NCBI GenBank assembly: GCA_023159155.1
Contig: JAJNNX010000019.1
Location: 766,589 to 830,588, forward strand
Length of the DNA stretch: 64,000 bases
Direction: 5' to 3'
Source: Ustulina deusta
Taxonomy: Eukaryota > Ascomycota > Sordariomycetes > Xylariales > Xylariaceae
Part shown: positions 30,931 to 42,900 of the stretch, piece after piece
Layout: each line of letters opens with the position of its first letter
Numbering within the stretch: position 1 is the stretch's first letter
The notes under the pieces: generated by a model
Seen by the model: the letters and a program-made list of their open reading frames with translations, nothing else
Told to the model about the DNA's origin: nothing
Database searches by the model: none
Program-made: the position numbers and the translations under genes

Positions 30931-32990
30931 ATGGCAGAAGCCAAAGTTACAGCCAAGGCGACAAGCCCAGCCACATTGCCTGTCCGCTCTACAGCAGAGC
31001 ACCGGGGGCTCTGTTATTTCCCCAAACGAGAGCCTTGGAATCGTCATAGACCTGTCAAGGTAAGGAATCACCGACGCTATCAGAGTTTATCTTGTTGACT
31101 TTCTCATAGGTTATTGTTATCGGCGCAGGAATCGGAGGGATCGCAAGTGCCGTTCTGATATCTCACAAAGTGAGGAATGCAACCATCCAGGTTTATGATA
31201 GACTCCCGAAAGTTGTGTGTCAATTCGTGTCCATTAAGGTCCGTGAAGTCTCGAAGCTGACGTTTTTTCTCCAAGGGAGGAACTTGGGCGGCCAATATAT
31301 ATCCTGGTGTGCGGTGCGACGTCCCATCGCATGTATACCGTAAGTAGACTCTGAAAGCCACGGCATAAACAGCTGGCGACGAGCTTCCGTTGCACAGCTC
31401 TGCACTGACGAATCTTAGAATTGAGCTTTGAACCTAACTTGGATTGGTCTGAGTACTATCCAAAAGGCGCCGAGATTCAGAAGTATTACGAGCGAATCGT
31501 GGCCAAGTATGGCTTAGGTGATAACATCTGTCTTCAGCACGAAGTCTTGAAGGCGAAGTGGCTGCCAAATGAATCGCAATGGGAAGTTGAGGTTCGTAAT
31601 CTCCTCACCGGGGAAACAATCATAGATCGGGCGGAGTTCTTCATCAATTCTCAAGGGCGGATTAGCGAACCCCGGTTTCCACCGATTCAGGGGCTACGCG
31701 ACACCTTCAAGGGCGAAGTCATTCACACGGCTCGGTGGCCCAAAGGCTTCGACCACGCTGGCAAACGTCTAGCTGTCATTGGCAATGGCGCCAGCGGCCA
31801 GCAGCTGATCCCCAACATTATCAACGACGTAGCGCATATCGACCACTACGTGCGGAGCAAGACGTGGGTATCACCGGTTTTTGCGGCCGATCTATTTAGT
31901 GCCCAAGCTGGTCAGCCAGGTGGCCCCAAGTATTCTGAGCAAGAGAGGCAGAAGTTCCATGACGATCCTGCGGCATACTTAGAGCACCGCAGAAAACTTG
32001 AAATCTCGTTTCATCAGAGTCACAGGGGTGTAGATGTCATCGGAAGTCAGGCCAACGAAGAGCTGCGCAAAAAGATTACCGAGGTCATGCTTGAGAGATT
32101 GGGGGGAGACCACGAATGGCTTGCGCGAATTATTCCGGATTACGCGCCAGGCTGTAAGAGACTCACGCCGGGGCCGGGCTATGTGGAGTCCCTGAAGAAT
32201 CCCAAGTTGGACTACATCACGGAAGGTATATCACACGTGAACGAGACGGGCGTTGTTACCAGGGATGGCAAGGTACACGAGGTTGACGCGATCATCGCGG
32301 CAACTGGGTTCAATCAAGGCTTCACCACTCTCTTCCCTGTCATCGGGAAGGATGGTGTAGATCTGAGAGAGAAGTGGGCTCCTGACGGGAAAATCGGGTA
32401 TCCGGAGACGTACCTGGGCGTCATGGCACCTGGATATCCCAACTACTTCTCAGTGCTTCAAGTAAGTCCTAGGTCCTTGCGTTGATGGCGTGATCAAGGG
32501 CAAGATGGTGTCTAATGTATCCAAATTCCAGGCCCAAGGCAACGCGCGAGGGACAACCGCCCCCCGACAGATAGAGCTCACGGTAGCGTACATCGCAAAG
32601 TGCATCCGCAAAGTGCAGTCCCAGAGCTACGTAGCACTCGACCCACGCGAAGACGCAGTCCAAGAGTTCAACGACATCGTCAACGGCTTCTTCGACAACA
32701 GCGTGACGCACGACAAGTGCACAAGCTGGTTCAAGCAGGGGCCCGGCGCCGGCCGCATGCTGATCTGGTGGCCCGGCACATATCACCACTGCGCCGACAC
32801 ACTGCGCGACCCCAGGTGGGAGGACTTTGAGTTCCAGCGCGCGCCTGGCGCCAGGCTTAATCGGTTTGAATTCTTTGGGAACGGCATGACGAAGAGAGAT
32901 GACGAGGGTGAGGATCAGGATTTAACGAATTACTTGAAGTTGGTAGGGGATATTGATCTTGCTAAGTATTTGGAGGCTTGGGATGAATAG
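30931..32990 (+). CDS. Flavin-dependent (Baeyer-Villiger-type) monooxygenase
   Basis: Five exons, 30931-31059, 31110-31214, 31276-31339, 31419-32461 and 32532-32990, encode 599 aa. All introns are GT-AG (50, 61, 79 and 70 bp). The joined N-terminus gives VIVIGAGIGG (FAD Rossmann motif, 44-53), then GGTWAANIYPGVRCDVPSHVY and the spliced QLSFEPN. The Baeyer-Villiger fingerprint FxGxxxHxxxWP is intact at 196-207 (FKGEVIHTARWP). GNGASG at about 221-226 is the NADPH Rossmann motif, and IIAATGFNQGF the later ATG motif. It should insert oxygen into a ketone or oxidise a heteroatom using NADPH and O2; the substrate is unknown. The gene is intact and reads in the same direction as the dead NRPS-like reductase 1.7 kb upstream. 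Confidence 0.92.
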
Positions 32991-33491
32991 GTAGCATAGA
33001 TTTTTCATTAATGCGAATGGCGAGTTAGCGACTGGATACCTAGACTACTACCTAATCAAGTATGTAGCATTGATCACTGTTGTGATGGTGCAGGCGCCTT
33101 AACCAACTATTGTCGGATTTAGTGGTGGGCTAAGTGGTGGTGGCTAGGTGGTGATGAGAGCCTTTGAGTGGCTAGTGAGGAGGGGCTTGAGAACTTGACT
33201 AGGTAGTCTACCTTATCTCAGGTGCCTCAGCCCAGAATGGTCCTTGCGTTTGTACCTCCCCAGCCACACCACCCCCCTAACATACCTGTTGTTTTTTACG
33301 CTAACCACCTAAATTTTTCTGTTTTTGCAGTCAACACAGCTAACACAGCTAATCAATTGTCACGATCAGGCAAGTAAAGCTTCCACAGCTTTAAAACAAA
33401 GGCAACTTTATTATTATTATTATTAATAAGAAAACCTTTTGTTCTACTTATTATATTTGTTGAAACAAAGGCATGTGTATTTTTCCCTAGC
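32991..33491. other. Short convergent intergenic region
   Basis: Holds the 3' ends of the monooxygenase and HET genes. A (TTA)n run occurs near 33410-33428, and GTGGTGG/TGGTGG repeats near 33120-33155. Nothing else is seen. Confidence 0.45.
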
Positions 33492-34943
33492 TTATACAGG
33501 GTACCTCGACTCATGATGATTACTTGAGATCTCTTTCACGCGGGAAATTCCACCCCGCTCTATCAACTTTAATGCCTTGTTTGCATTTAGTGTCTGGTCA
33601 AAGAACCAATTCTCACCCTCCGTTATCCGCTCGCGCAGCTCCAGCTTGTGATGTCCTTTGTCGCCAACTGTTACCACGAGGGATTTGACGCAAACCAAAT
33701 GATCGAGGCCGGCGTTCTGGAAAACCGTCAAAGCGAGCATCGCAGCCCGCGGTAGTGACCTCACATTTCCCATGGATGGGAGTGAGTTCACAGCAACAAG
33801 CACTGCCGCGATGTCGTTGATAGCGACTGGGTAGCCCGTCGTCGCACTGAGGAAATCGAAGTTGGCATCAGCTAAGAGCATATCTGGACGCACGCAGCAT
33901 TCCTGTAGTGTCCAGGGGGACCGGAACCACCCATTTGCATAGATGCCATCCCCTGGTTCCCCCATGTCTCCAGCATAGTCCACAAGCTCTGGGGTCTCGA
34001 CAAGGTTGTCCAGGATATTTCCCTTGGCTCTTTTAATCTTGTCTTTATCATCAGGTCTAAGAGCAGCAGTTGATTCAAAAATCTCCAATCCAAGAAACTG
34101 CATAACATCTGGCATAAGTGACCACTTAGAAATATCGCTAAACCAAGCTATGGCGCACTTGGCTTGGCGCAAGAAGGTCGGTTGATGGCGAATTTCATTG
34201 GCTTGTATCTCGAGTCCTTCTTCGTCCACAGGGCCCTGGGGAACAGTAAAGAGATCTATCCATGCGTATCCCCATCGAGTTTTGGCTAGCTTACTGGGAA
34301 GCTCTTCGATCTTAAATTTGTTTATCTGTGGTATTTTCCAAGGGACGCCCGGGACCTCCACCCAGTCGCTGAAGGTGTTGATATCATTTCCCCAGGTATG
34401 ACTAATGAAGACGAATTCAGGGCAGGACTTGAATTCACTGGTTTCCACAGTCCTTTTTTGGTCAGTATCCCAGAGGAAGCGTGGTCTAGTCGTCTCCGTC
34501 TGGTTTTTGATCCAGAAGCCGGGGTTAACAGATGCATTGTAGGGCGGTCTGACGCTATTGGTGAAGGGAGACAACCGGCCAAGGACGGGAGCCCCGATCG
34601 CGAAAGCCAGTCTTTGGCATGCAGCGACGAGAGCGGCCTTTTGTCGAAGCTGATTAAGGGCGATTCGCTTGCTTGGACCGCCTGATTGCGCCGCCTCGGC
34701 CTTGAAGAGTTCGGCCAAGATATGGCTATACGCGAAAGCCTCTCCCTGAGAAGCATTGAGGGCGAGAGCTTGCTGTACCCATTCATCTTTCCTCCTGATG
34801 TTTTTCCATTCTTCGAGGAGGTTGTCCGATGAGACCTGATCAATGGCCAGGTTACTGGGGACTGCTGGTGGATCTGCTGGTTGCTGCGACAAGACTTTTC
34901 CCCGCTTTTTTCGACCTGGGTGGCGCTCCCACCAGGGAGCCAT
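33492..34943 (-). CDS. HET-domain (heterokaryon incompatibility-like) protein
   Basis: A single-exon 483-aa frame. The open frame extends 16 codons further to a TTG, but the ATG at 34943 (MAPWWERHPGRKK) is the sensible start. The N-terminal ~150 residues are Gln/Ala-rich helices, with an Ala-rich hydrophobic segment (AALVAACQRLAFAIGAPVLG). The HET core follows: FVFISHTWGND (about 177-187), YAWIDLFTVPQGP (about 226-238, the family's [WY]IDxxCIxQ-like block with Cys replaced by Phe-Thr), FLRQAKCAIAWF (typical M/F..IY..A), and WFRSPWTLQECCV, the conserved R.WTLQE block. HET proteins trigger fungal non-self recognition and cell death when activated; the partner is unknown. It is divergent from the CorA-like gene across 684 bp. 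Confidence 0.83.
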   Translation of the reverse strand: MAPWWERHPGRKKRGKVLSQQPADPPAVPSNLAIDQVSSDNLLEEWKNIRRKDEWVQQALALNASQGEAFAYSHILAELFKAEAAQSGGPSKRIALNQLRQKAALVAACQRLAFAIGAPVLGRLSPFTNSVRPPYNASVNPGFWIKNQTETTRPRFLWDTDQKRTVETSEFKSCPEFVFISHTWGNDINTFSDWVEVPGVPWKIPQINKFKIEELPSKLAKTRWGYAWIDLFTVPQGPVDEEGLEIQANEIRHQPTFLRQAKCAIAWFSDISKWSLMPDVMQFLGLEIFESTAALRPDDKDKIKRAKGNILDNLVETPELVDYAGDMGEPGDGIYANGWFRSPWTLQECCVRPDMLLADANFDFLSATTGYPVAINDIAAVLVAVNSLPSMGNVRSLPRAAMLALTVFQNAGLDHLVCVKSLVVTVGDKGHHKLELRERITEGENWFFDQTLNANKALKLIERGGISRVKEISSNHHESRYPV

Positions 34944-35405
34944 GGAGTTGCTGGGTATCTTCCCGGCAAACTTGCGATCGATATTATGCAACTGATTGGT
35001 GTTATGGTGCAGATTGCTAAAAGGAAAAACGAGATTACTTAACGTCGGGTGCTTTGAGAAAGAGAGATTTATTCCTAACCTCAGGCTCCAGTCCTAGATG
35101 TCGAGCCCCGCTCCAGATTGATTCCCTAGCGGGGGACCGATGCTGCGGCCGCATTGGCTACGTGGCCGCTCAGCAAGGTGGCCGTGTTTCTACGTCTTTC
35201 CTCCATCTTCTTGTCTATTGGACTTGATACCACGCCGGAAATCAATTCCTTTATATCCTTACGACCGATTTCTAACGCGGAGACGCGGACGAGCTGTCGG
35301 TACATTCCTTACCACCGACTAGTTGCGCATTATCCGTTGTGATTCCTGCGATCCACAAGAATAGTTACGCCCAATTTCAGCTTTACCTGTAGTCGGCAGG
35401 TACTA

Positions 35406-35522
35406 AGTGCCTAACACTTGGGGAAAGCACAGTCAGGTTCCGACTGTATTTAGCTGGCAGGCTTACGCTGCAGACCTTCCATTTTACAATACCTACAACA
35501 TCTTTTTGGCCATCGAAGCCAC
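35406..35522 (+). repeat. Copy B of the ~115-bp dispersed repeat, upstream of the CorA-like gene
   Basis: Homologous to 25699-25810 over the full block, with an exact shared core of 23 bases around AGCTGGCAGGCTTACGCTG. It ends about 105 bp before the CorA-like ATG, so it lies where the core promoter or 5' UTR is expected. Confidence 0.75.
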
Positions 35523-35535
35523 GTTCTCATCTACA

Positions 35536-35586
35536 ATGCAACATCTTTTCCACTTTGAGACCTACTCCTTCCTGTGTGGATCCTAG
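35536..35586 (+). promoter_or_regulatory. Upstream ORF of 16 codons before the CorA-like start
   Basis: An ATG (MQHLFHFETYSFLCGS, then TAG) lies 92 bp upstream of the chosen start and ends 41 bp before it. If the mRNA includes it, it could reduce translation of the main frame. It could alternatively be a small first exon, but no good donor/acceptor pair joins it in frame. Confidence 0.35.
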
Positions 35587-35627
35587 AGACTTGCTCCAAT
35601 ACGGATAGTTTTCTCGCTACTTCCACC

Positions 35628-36920
35628 ATGGATGGTTTCCAAAGTCAAATGAGCTCCATCTTCTGGGAGACTCAGAAATTCGCCCACCCAAATAAGGATT
35701 ACAGTGTGCTCGAAATCTTTCAACTCACGGACGGGTCGATCGAGGCAAGGGGCGAAAACGTTCCACATCAAGCTCTCGTTCATAGGTTAAAGAACGCGAT
35801 ATCCCGCCCTCGACGGGGCAGCGCGGTGGCGTCGTTCTTACAGCTATTGAAGCTTGATCGCGATGGAAGCGGCGAGTTGCTCATCGGCGGAGACAAGTTT
35901 CGTGAGATCTTCAGCTTTTACGGCATAGATCCGTTTATCCTATATCTTGTTGCACGCGAAAGCCATGGCTGCTATCATTCAGGACCGGCCGATGGCGAGG
36001 ACAATCAAGGTGTTGGGTCTTTCTATCTCAACTCGGTGTCGATGATGTTGCTTTGGTCGTACCACTATGGGTCTAAGAAAACCTTTGCCATTATCATTCC
36101 CAGACAGTCAAATAGCATCGACGACAGCGATGGTATTTATGCCAAATTTGCAAACACCCTTGGCAAACAGCAAGAGCTCGTCGAGTATCCATGGTACCTC
36201 CAGCTCGCGAGTGTCATCGAACAATCTCTCTGGCTCGACGGAGTTCTAGGGGCTGAGTTGCAAGCAATTCGACACATTGAAGAGCGGACACGTCATGGCA
36301 ATTGGGTTTCTGCTGAAAGCCCTCCAGACTTCCCCGAATTAACCAAGATTTCGGAGAAGATTGGCTTTGCCAACGCTGCCTTGGCGAATGCATGGAGACA
36401 AGCAGATTTCATGCTAAACCTACTGGCTGTTAATGGCCTGGCATCGCGTGATAGAGACGGGAATTGCGGGAGAATTGACATAAGTTCAAATCGACCGAAG
36501 AAGGAACAAGCTGAACAAGTAGCTGTACTACTGCGTACCCAGATCACCCTTCGCAAAGATGATATCAGTTATCTCCAGAAGCGAGCCGAGAACCAATCTT
36601 CAGTGATCTTTGGTCTTATTAGCCTCAATATCGCAGAGTCGGCAAAAATAGACAGCTCGGCCATGAAGATCATTGCTGTTATGACGATGTTATTTCTTCC
36701 GGGAACCTTTTTCGCAACTCTGTTTGCGGTGCCTTCCCTGCAATGGGATAAGGATCCGGTGATAACAGACCGTTTCTGGGTATACTTCGCTTTTACTATA
36801 CCTTCTACTCTTCTGATTCTTGCTTTTTACAAAGGCTGGAAAAACATACTGATGTATCGGCCACGGCTCAACGAATTATACGAAGTAGTAAAGAAGCACT
36901 ATGAAGATATATTTAAATAA
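35628..36920 (+). CDS. CorA-like (magnesium-transporter superfamily) membrane protein
   Basis: An intronless 430-aa protein starting at the ATG in CCACCATGG; the longer frame opens at a GTG. A large soluble N-terminal domain (1-340) is followed by a long helix (LRTQITLRKDDISYLQKRAENQSS). The segment SAMKIIAVMTMLFLPGTFFATLF carries TM1 at about 348-368, and FWVYFAFTIPSTLLILAFY is TM2 at about 383-402, with a short basic C-terminus. This two-helix C-terminal layout and the MTMLFLPGTFFATLF signature identify fungal CorA-like proteins. The canonical GMN loop motif is absent (the loop is FAVPSLQWD), so Mg2+ transport cannot be assumed. Many such genes in fungi occur beside HET/STAND loci. Its stop codon sits at the very edge of the AT isochore. 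Confidence 0.83.
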   Translation: MDGFQSQMSSIFWETQKFAHPNKDYSVLEIFQLTDGSIEARGENVPHQALVHRLKNAISRPRRGSAVASFLQLLKLDRDGSGELLIGGDKFREIFSFYGIDPFILYLVARESHGCYHSGPADGEDNQGVGSFYLNSVSMMLLWSYHYGSKKTFAIIIPRQSNSIDDSDGIYAKFANTLGKQQELVEYPWYLQLASVIEQSLWLDGVLGAELQAIRHIEERTRHGNWVSAESPPDFPELTKISEKIGFANAALANAWRQADFMLNLLAVNGLASRDRDGNCGRIDISSNRPKKEQAEQVAVLLRTQITLRKDDISYLQKRAENQSSVIFGLISLNIAESAKIDSSAMKIIAVMTMLFLPGTFFATLFAVPSLQWDKDPVITDRFWVYFAFTIPSTLLILAFYKGWKNILMYRPRLNELYEVVKKHYEDIFK

Positions 36921-39900
36921 TTACTAGATTACTAAATAAACTATTATTTATAAACTTATATAGTAGTAATATAATATAAAAATTATTATTTTAATTAATA
37001 ATTATAAATATATATATATATAATATATAAAAATAAATAAATATATAAAATAATAAATAAATAAAAAGTAATAAAGAACATTAATATGTTTTTATATTTA
37101 AGTTTTTTTATATATAATGAAGTAATATAAATGGATTATATAAATAATCACTTACTTAAGCTATATAGTAGTTATATTAATAAAAAAAAATAAAACATTA
37201 TAAGAAACATTTTTAATAGTAGCTAGAGAACTATTATAAAAACACACATAGATTAATAAAAATTAATTTTTTAATATTTAGTATGCTTAATTAATAGATT
37301 TTCTTAGAAATAATAGTAACTATTATACTAGGAAATATAGGTTCGGTTTATTTTTTAGTATATAAGTACTATTATATTAAGATTATTTATAAGTATTTAT
37401 TTTAATAATATTCTTAATAAAGTTTTAAATTTTTAAAAAATATTAATAATTAAAAAATATTTTATTTAAGTTATTTATATTTTTATATTTTATTATAATA
37501 ATTAGAAAAATTGCTATAAAAAATAAATAGCTAATAATAGGAATAAAAGTAGAGCTATATAATTACAAGCTTTTTTAAACAAAACTTTTAAAAAAGCTTA
37601 CTTTAAAAGTATAAACTTAAAAAAACAAAAAAATAAACTTAAAATATAGAACTATAATAAATCTTTAATAATAATTACTAGTTCTTTTATAACAAAGCTT
37701 AATATTAATAAATATGATATTATTATGCTTAAAAGCTTTAAATAAAAAATGAAACGTTTAAAATATAATATTATTAAAAGGCTTAATATATAGCTTAGTT
37801 ATTTTATACTATTAAAAAAGCATATATTATTAGCTAGAAACTTAATAACTTATATATATCTTTTAATTAAAACATTAGCTATATTTTATATAATAAAGCA
37901 AAAAGAAAAAAAGACTTTTTTATACTAGTTAAAAATATATAAAGTCTAAAAATATAATAAAATAATAATTAGCTATATTAAAAGAAATTAATAAAAAATA
38001 CTAAAAATAAATAATTTTATTATTATAACTATAAGTATAAGTTTTATAAATAATAAAAGATAATTATAGAACTTAATATAATTGCAGCTATTTTTTCTAA
38101 AAAAAAGAAAAGCTTATTATTTTTAATTATGATTAAAAAAATATATAAAAAAAATTATAAAACTAAACTTAAAAAATATTAAATATAAATTATAAATAAA
38201 ATAATTAAAAAATCTTTTAAAAAAACAAAATATAAAATAATTATTTAATATAATTTTATAAAAAAAACCCTTTTTATAAAAAAAACTTAAAAAGCTTAAA
38301 AAAAGCAACCTATTAATTATATTAGTACTTTTTTAAAAAGCTTTAATAAAGCTTAAATATTTATAATTAAAGCTATATATTAAAAAACATATAAATAATT
38401 AGTTATTTTAATTTTTAATTTTTTACGTTTTATAATTAGCTTTAGTTCTAGGGCTACTAAACATATATTTATAAAAGCTATAAACTAAATTATTAATATA
38501 ATTAAATTAATAAAAAAAATTAAAAGATTTATATTTTTATTATTAAAATATTAATTATAGCAATTTTTGTAATATATTTTATATTATAATAAATTTAAAT
38601 ATTTAATATAGCTTATTTTTTATATTTTTTAGTCCTAAGCATATAAAAAAGCGTAATAAAATTAAACAAAATTTAATATATTATAATATTTTTTAAACTT
38701 GTTATTTTATTAAAATAGTTTTTAAAAAATATAATAAATAAAAATATATTTATAATTTTTTAAAAAAAAAGTTTAAACTAAAAAATTTAAAAACTTAACT
38801 TTAAATTTATAACTTATTAGATTTTAAAATTTATTTTTTATAATATAAAATTTATATTAAAAATATAATTACTTATAATAAATATTATATAAACTATTAA
38901 TATATATAAAGTTTATTTAAAAGATTTATTAAAAATATTATTAATAAAATTATAAATTTTTTTAATAAAACTTATAATAAATTAAACTTAATAAAATATA
39001 AAAGTTTTTATAAAATATTTAATTTTTAAATTAAAAATAAAACTAAAAAACTATTAAAACTTAAAAATATTTTAATTATTTTTATAACAAAAAATTTAAT
39101 AAACTTTTATATATAAATATTATTAATTAAGCATTAAAACTAATTATAAATAAAATAATACTTTAAAAAAATTATAAATTAATAAAGAAATTATAAAAAT
39201 TACTTAAAAACTAAAAATTTTAAATTTTAAAATTAATAAACTTATAAAATAAATTAAACCATTTAAAATAAAACAAAAAAGTTTTATATTTATTAAAAAT
39301 AAACTATTTAATATATTTTAATTACTTTAAACAAATATTAATACTTTAATTATTAAATAGGTTATATATAATATATTATATACTATATTATCTATAAAAA
39401 AATATATATATATTTATACAAAGCATAAGTTTTTTATATTTATATAAGAACTTATGCTATTATATAAATTAATATAATAATAAAAAATAAAGTTTTTTTA
39501 GTTTAGCTAAAATCTAGCTTATATTTATATAAAAACTAAATATAAACTTGCACTTTATATAAGTTATATAATAAAGTTATAACTAATACTAGTTATTTTA
39601 ATACTAATTTTTTTTTTTAGTTATAACTACTTATTATATAAAGAAACCAAAAAAATAACTATATAACTACTTAAATATATATATAAAAGTTTAACTACTA
39701 AAAAAACAACTAGATTAATAATCTAGTTTATATATATAGCTACTAAATTAATAAATTTTTTTTTTAAAGTTATATAACAATATTACAAAACTACTACTTT
39801 AGCTATATAGTTAGTTAAAAACTATAAGCTAAACATTACTTAATAACTATTTAAATCAAAACTAAATATTTGCTTTTGCTTTATATAATAGCAAAGTTTA

Positions 39901-42900
39901 TAATTAGCTAGTTTGTTTAGTTAGTAAGCTTTATATAAGTAGTTATTAATTAAAAGTTTTTAAAATTGCTTATGTTTAGCTAACTAAGCAGGTTATTTAT
40001 ATAAAAAAAAGTTAATTAATTAGAAGTTAGGTTAGTTTATATGTAAAAAAACTTGTATATAAAAAAATGCTTGAGTTTTTTATTACTTTTTGTTTTTTTA
40101 TTGTTTTCTAAAATCTTTTGTTTTATATATCTACTTATCTTTATATACTATATATATATATATATATTTATATAATAAACGCTATCTAGCTCTTTAGTAA
40201 TAATAGTTATATATTAAAAACTATTAGCTAGAATAGTAACTATTATATAGTATTACTATTAATAAATAATCCTAATAATTATTAGTTTATTATAATACTA
40301 TATATTAATATATATATCTGTTTTTTTTATTATATATATATTTGTTTTTAATATATTACTAATATTTTAGCTTTTTATATATAATCTAATAAAGCTTAGG
40401 TTATTGCTATATTATTAATTAATATATAAATCTAAATGCTTGCTAATATGCTTTTTATATATTTAATTACGTTTACTTTCTACTAAAAGAGTTATTTTTA
40501 TATAATCTTTATTTAGTTATATAGTATATAATAGTTATTTATTTTATAGCTATTGCTAGATTATTAAGTTTTAAAATAATATTTATATAGCGTACATTTA
40601 ACGTTTATATAGCGCTTGGTGCAATTATTACGTTTGAAAAAAAAAGAAAAATTAGTTATATAATAATAAAAAAATAAAAATAAAAAATAAAAAGGAGTAA
40701 CATTTATGTTTATTTTTTTTAAATTAATTTATTATATATTACTTTTATATTTTTAACTCTTCTTTTTTTTATAAATGCTATAATTATATATAATTTCTTA
40801 CGTTCTATTAATAAATATTTCTATTTGTATAATTAACTTATTTATTAATACAAAAGTCTTTAATATTTAGTTTAGCGTTTTTTTATAAATATATTAACTG
40901 GATTATTTTTGCTATTAATCTCTTATACTTTAAAGATTTTTTTTTATATAACTTTTTAAATAATATAATATTCATTATTAAGCGTTTTTTTATATTATAT
41001 TAAATTTTATAAAATAGTTATATAAAAAGTAATAGTACTATTAAAACTATTAACTATGTTATATAACTTGCTAATAAATATATTTTTAGTTATTTATTTA
41101 TATTTTTTTAAGTTTTAATATATAATATTTCTTTTAATTTTAAAGCTTAATTTTATATATATATAGTGTTTTATAGTTAATATAATAATAAATCTAAATT
41201 AAAAAGTTTTATATAATATAGGTTTAGTAGTACAAAAGTTAAGCTATAGTTTTTATTAATTATTTATTATTAGATTTTTTAGTTTAGATTTTTAATATTA
41301 TATAGCTTAGGATCTATTATTTAAGCTATAATATATAAGTTATACGCTATTTCTAGCTAATAAATATTATTAATATATATATTTTTTGCTTGTTATAAAA
41401 TATATTACTAAACAAAATTAGTTATATAAAGGTTAATTAAATTAAACTAGTTTGTTTAGTTTTTTTAAATTAAAATAATATTTTTTTAAATAATAATATA
41501 ATCTATTTATTATTAAACTTTATAAAGTAGTTTAACTAAAAATTTGTTTTTAGTTTTATATAAAACTTAGCTTATTATTGTTTATTTTTTTTATTAAAAA
41601 GCTTAATATTATAAAACTAAATATATTATTTGTTTATAAGCTAGTAATACTAAATATAAGTTATATATAAAAATTATTATGCTTAATCTTTTTTAGTAAT
41701 ATTAATAATAAGTTTATATAATAGTTTTATTAAAATATTTTAATTTTAATTTAGATAATAATTATATAAAGATTTTTTTTATTACTTTATTTTTTAATTA
41801 TATATATACTTATATAATATTTTAAAGTTTATTTAAAATATTAAAATTATATATTTAAAAAAAATTTAGTATAAATAGTAATTTTTAGTTTATTTGCTAG
41901 ATTATTAGCAACTAAATAAATATTATTATTATTTTAGTATTATTATAGCTTTATATAACAAGTTATAACTTTTTATATAGTTTAGTTATTTTTATTTTAT
42001 TTTTTATATAAGCTAGAAATTAAAAATATAAATAGTATTATATTTAGCCGGGTTATACTTTATAAATTAAAATATATTTTATATAATAAGATTATTAATT
42101 TTAATAATATTTAATTTTTTAAATAAAGCTTTAAATATATTAATAATAGTATTTTTATATAATTTAATAATTAAAACATAGTTCTGTTTTTTTTATAGCA
42201 TAAAAAATAATTACTTAATTTATTATATAAAAATTATTTTTGTTTTTTTTATATTACTAGTAGTTAAAAAAGCTATATTTTATCTATTTTTTTATTTAAA
42301 ATATTTAAAATATTTTTTTTAGTTATATAATAATATAATTTAATTTTATATAATCTATTTTAGGGTTTTTTTTTTTTTGCTATATTAAAACTTTATTTTA
42401 TAAAAATAAAAATAATATATTATATAAAGCAAAACTATTATATTAATTAATCGTACAATTAATTTTAATTTTTGTTTTTTATATATATAGTATTCTTATA
42501 GCTTTTTTAATTGCTTTGGTTTTTTATACAATATTAAATAAAAAAAGTCAATATAAAGCTATTTAGTTTAATAATATTATTTAAAGCTTTAATTATTATA
42601 TATAGAACTGATTTATTTTTTATATAATAATTAAGCTTTACTTTTAAAATATTATATATATTTTTAATTTTGCTAATTGTTTAGTATACTTTAATAAATA
42701 TTATATAATATTAAATATTTATAATCCTAGCTTAATTTTTAAAAAATTTAAATAAAAGATTTATACCTAAGTTATATATAATATAATTAAAAAGTTTTTA
42801 ATATATATTAATCTAATATTTATATAAAATTTTTTAAACGTTTTATATAAATATTAATTTAAAAAATATTATTATTTAAAATAATATAGTAATATTTATT

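Larger units (their letters stand above)
34944..35627. promoter_or_regulatory. Divergent promoter region of the HET and CorA-like genes
   Basis: Contains repeat copy B (35406-35522) and a short upstream ORF (35536-35586) on the CorA side. No other feature is assigned. Confidence 0.5.

Noticed and set aside
38123..38308. A 61-aa Phe/Tyr/Ile/Asn frame in the AT isochore.
   Set aside because: Composition is that of random AT-rich DNA.
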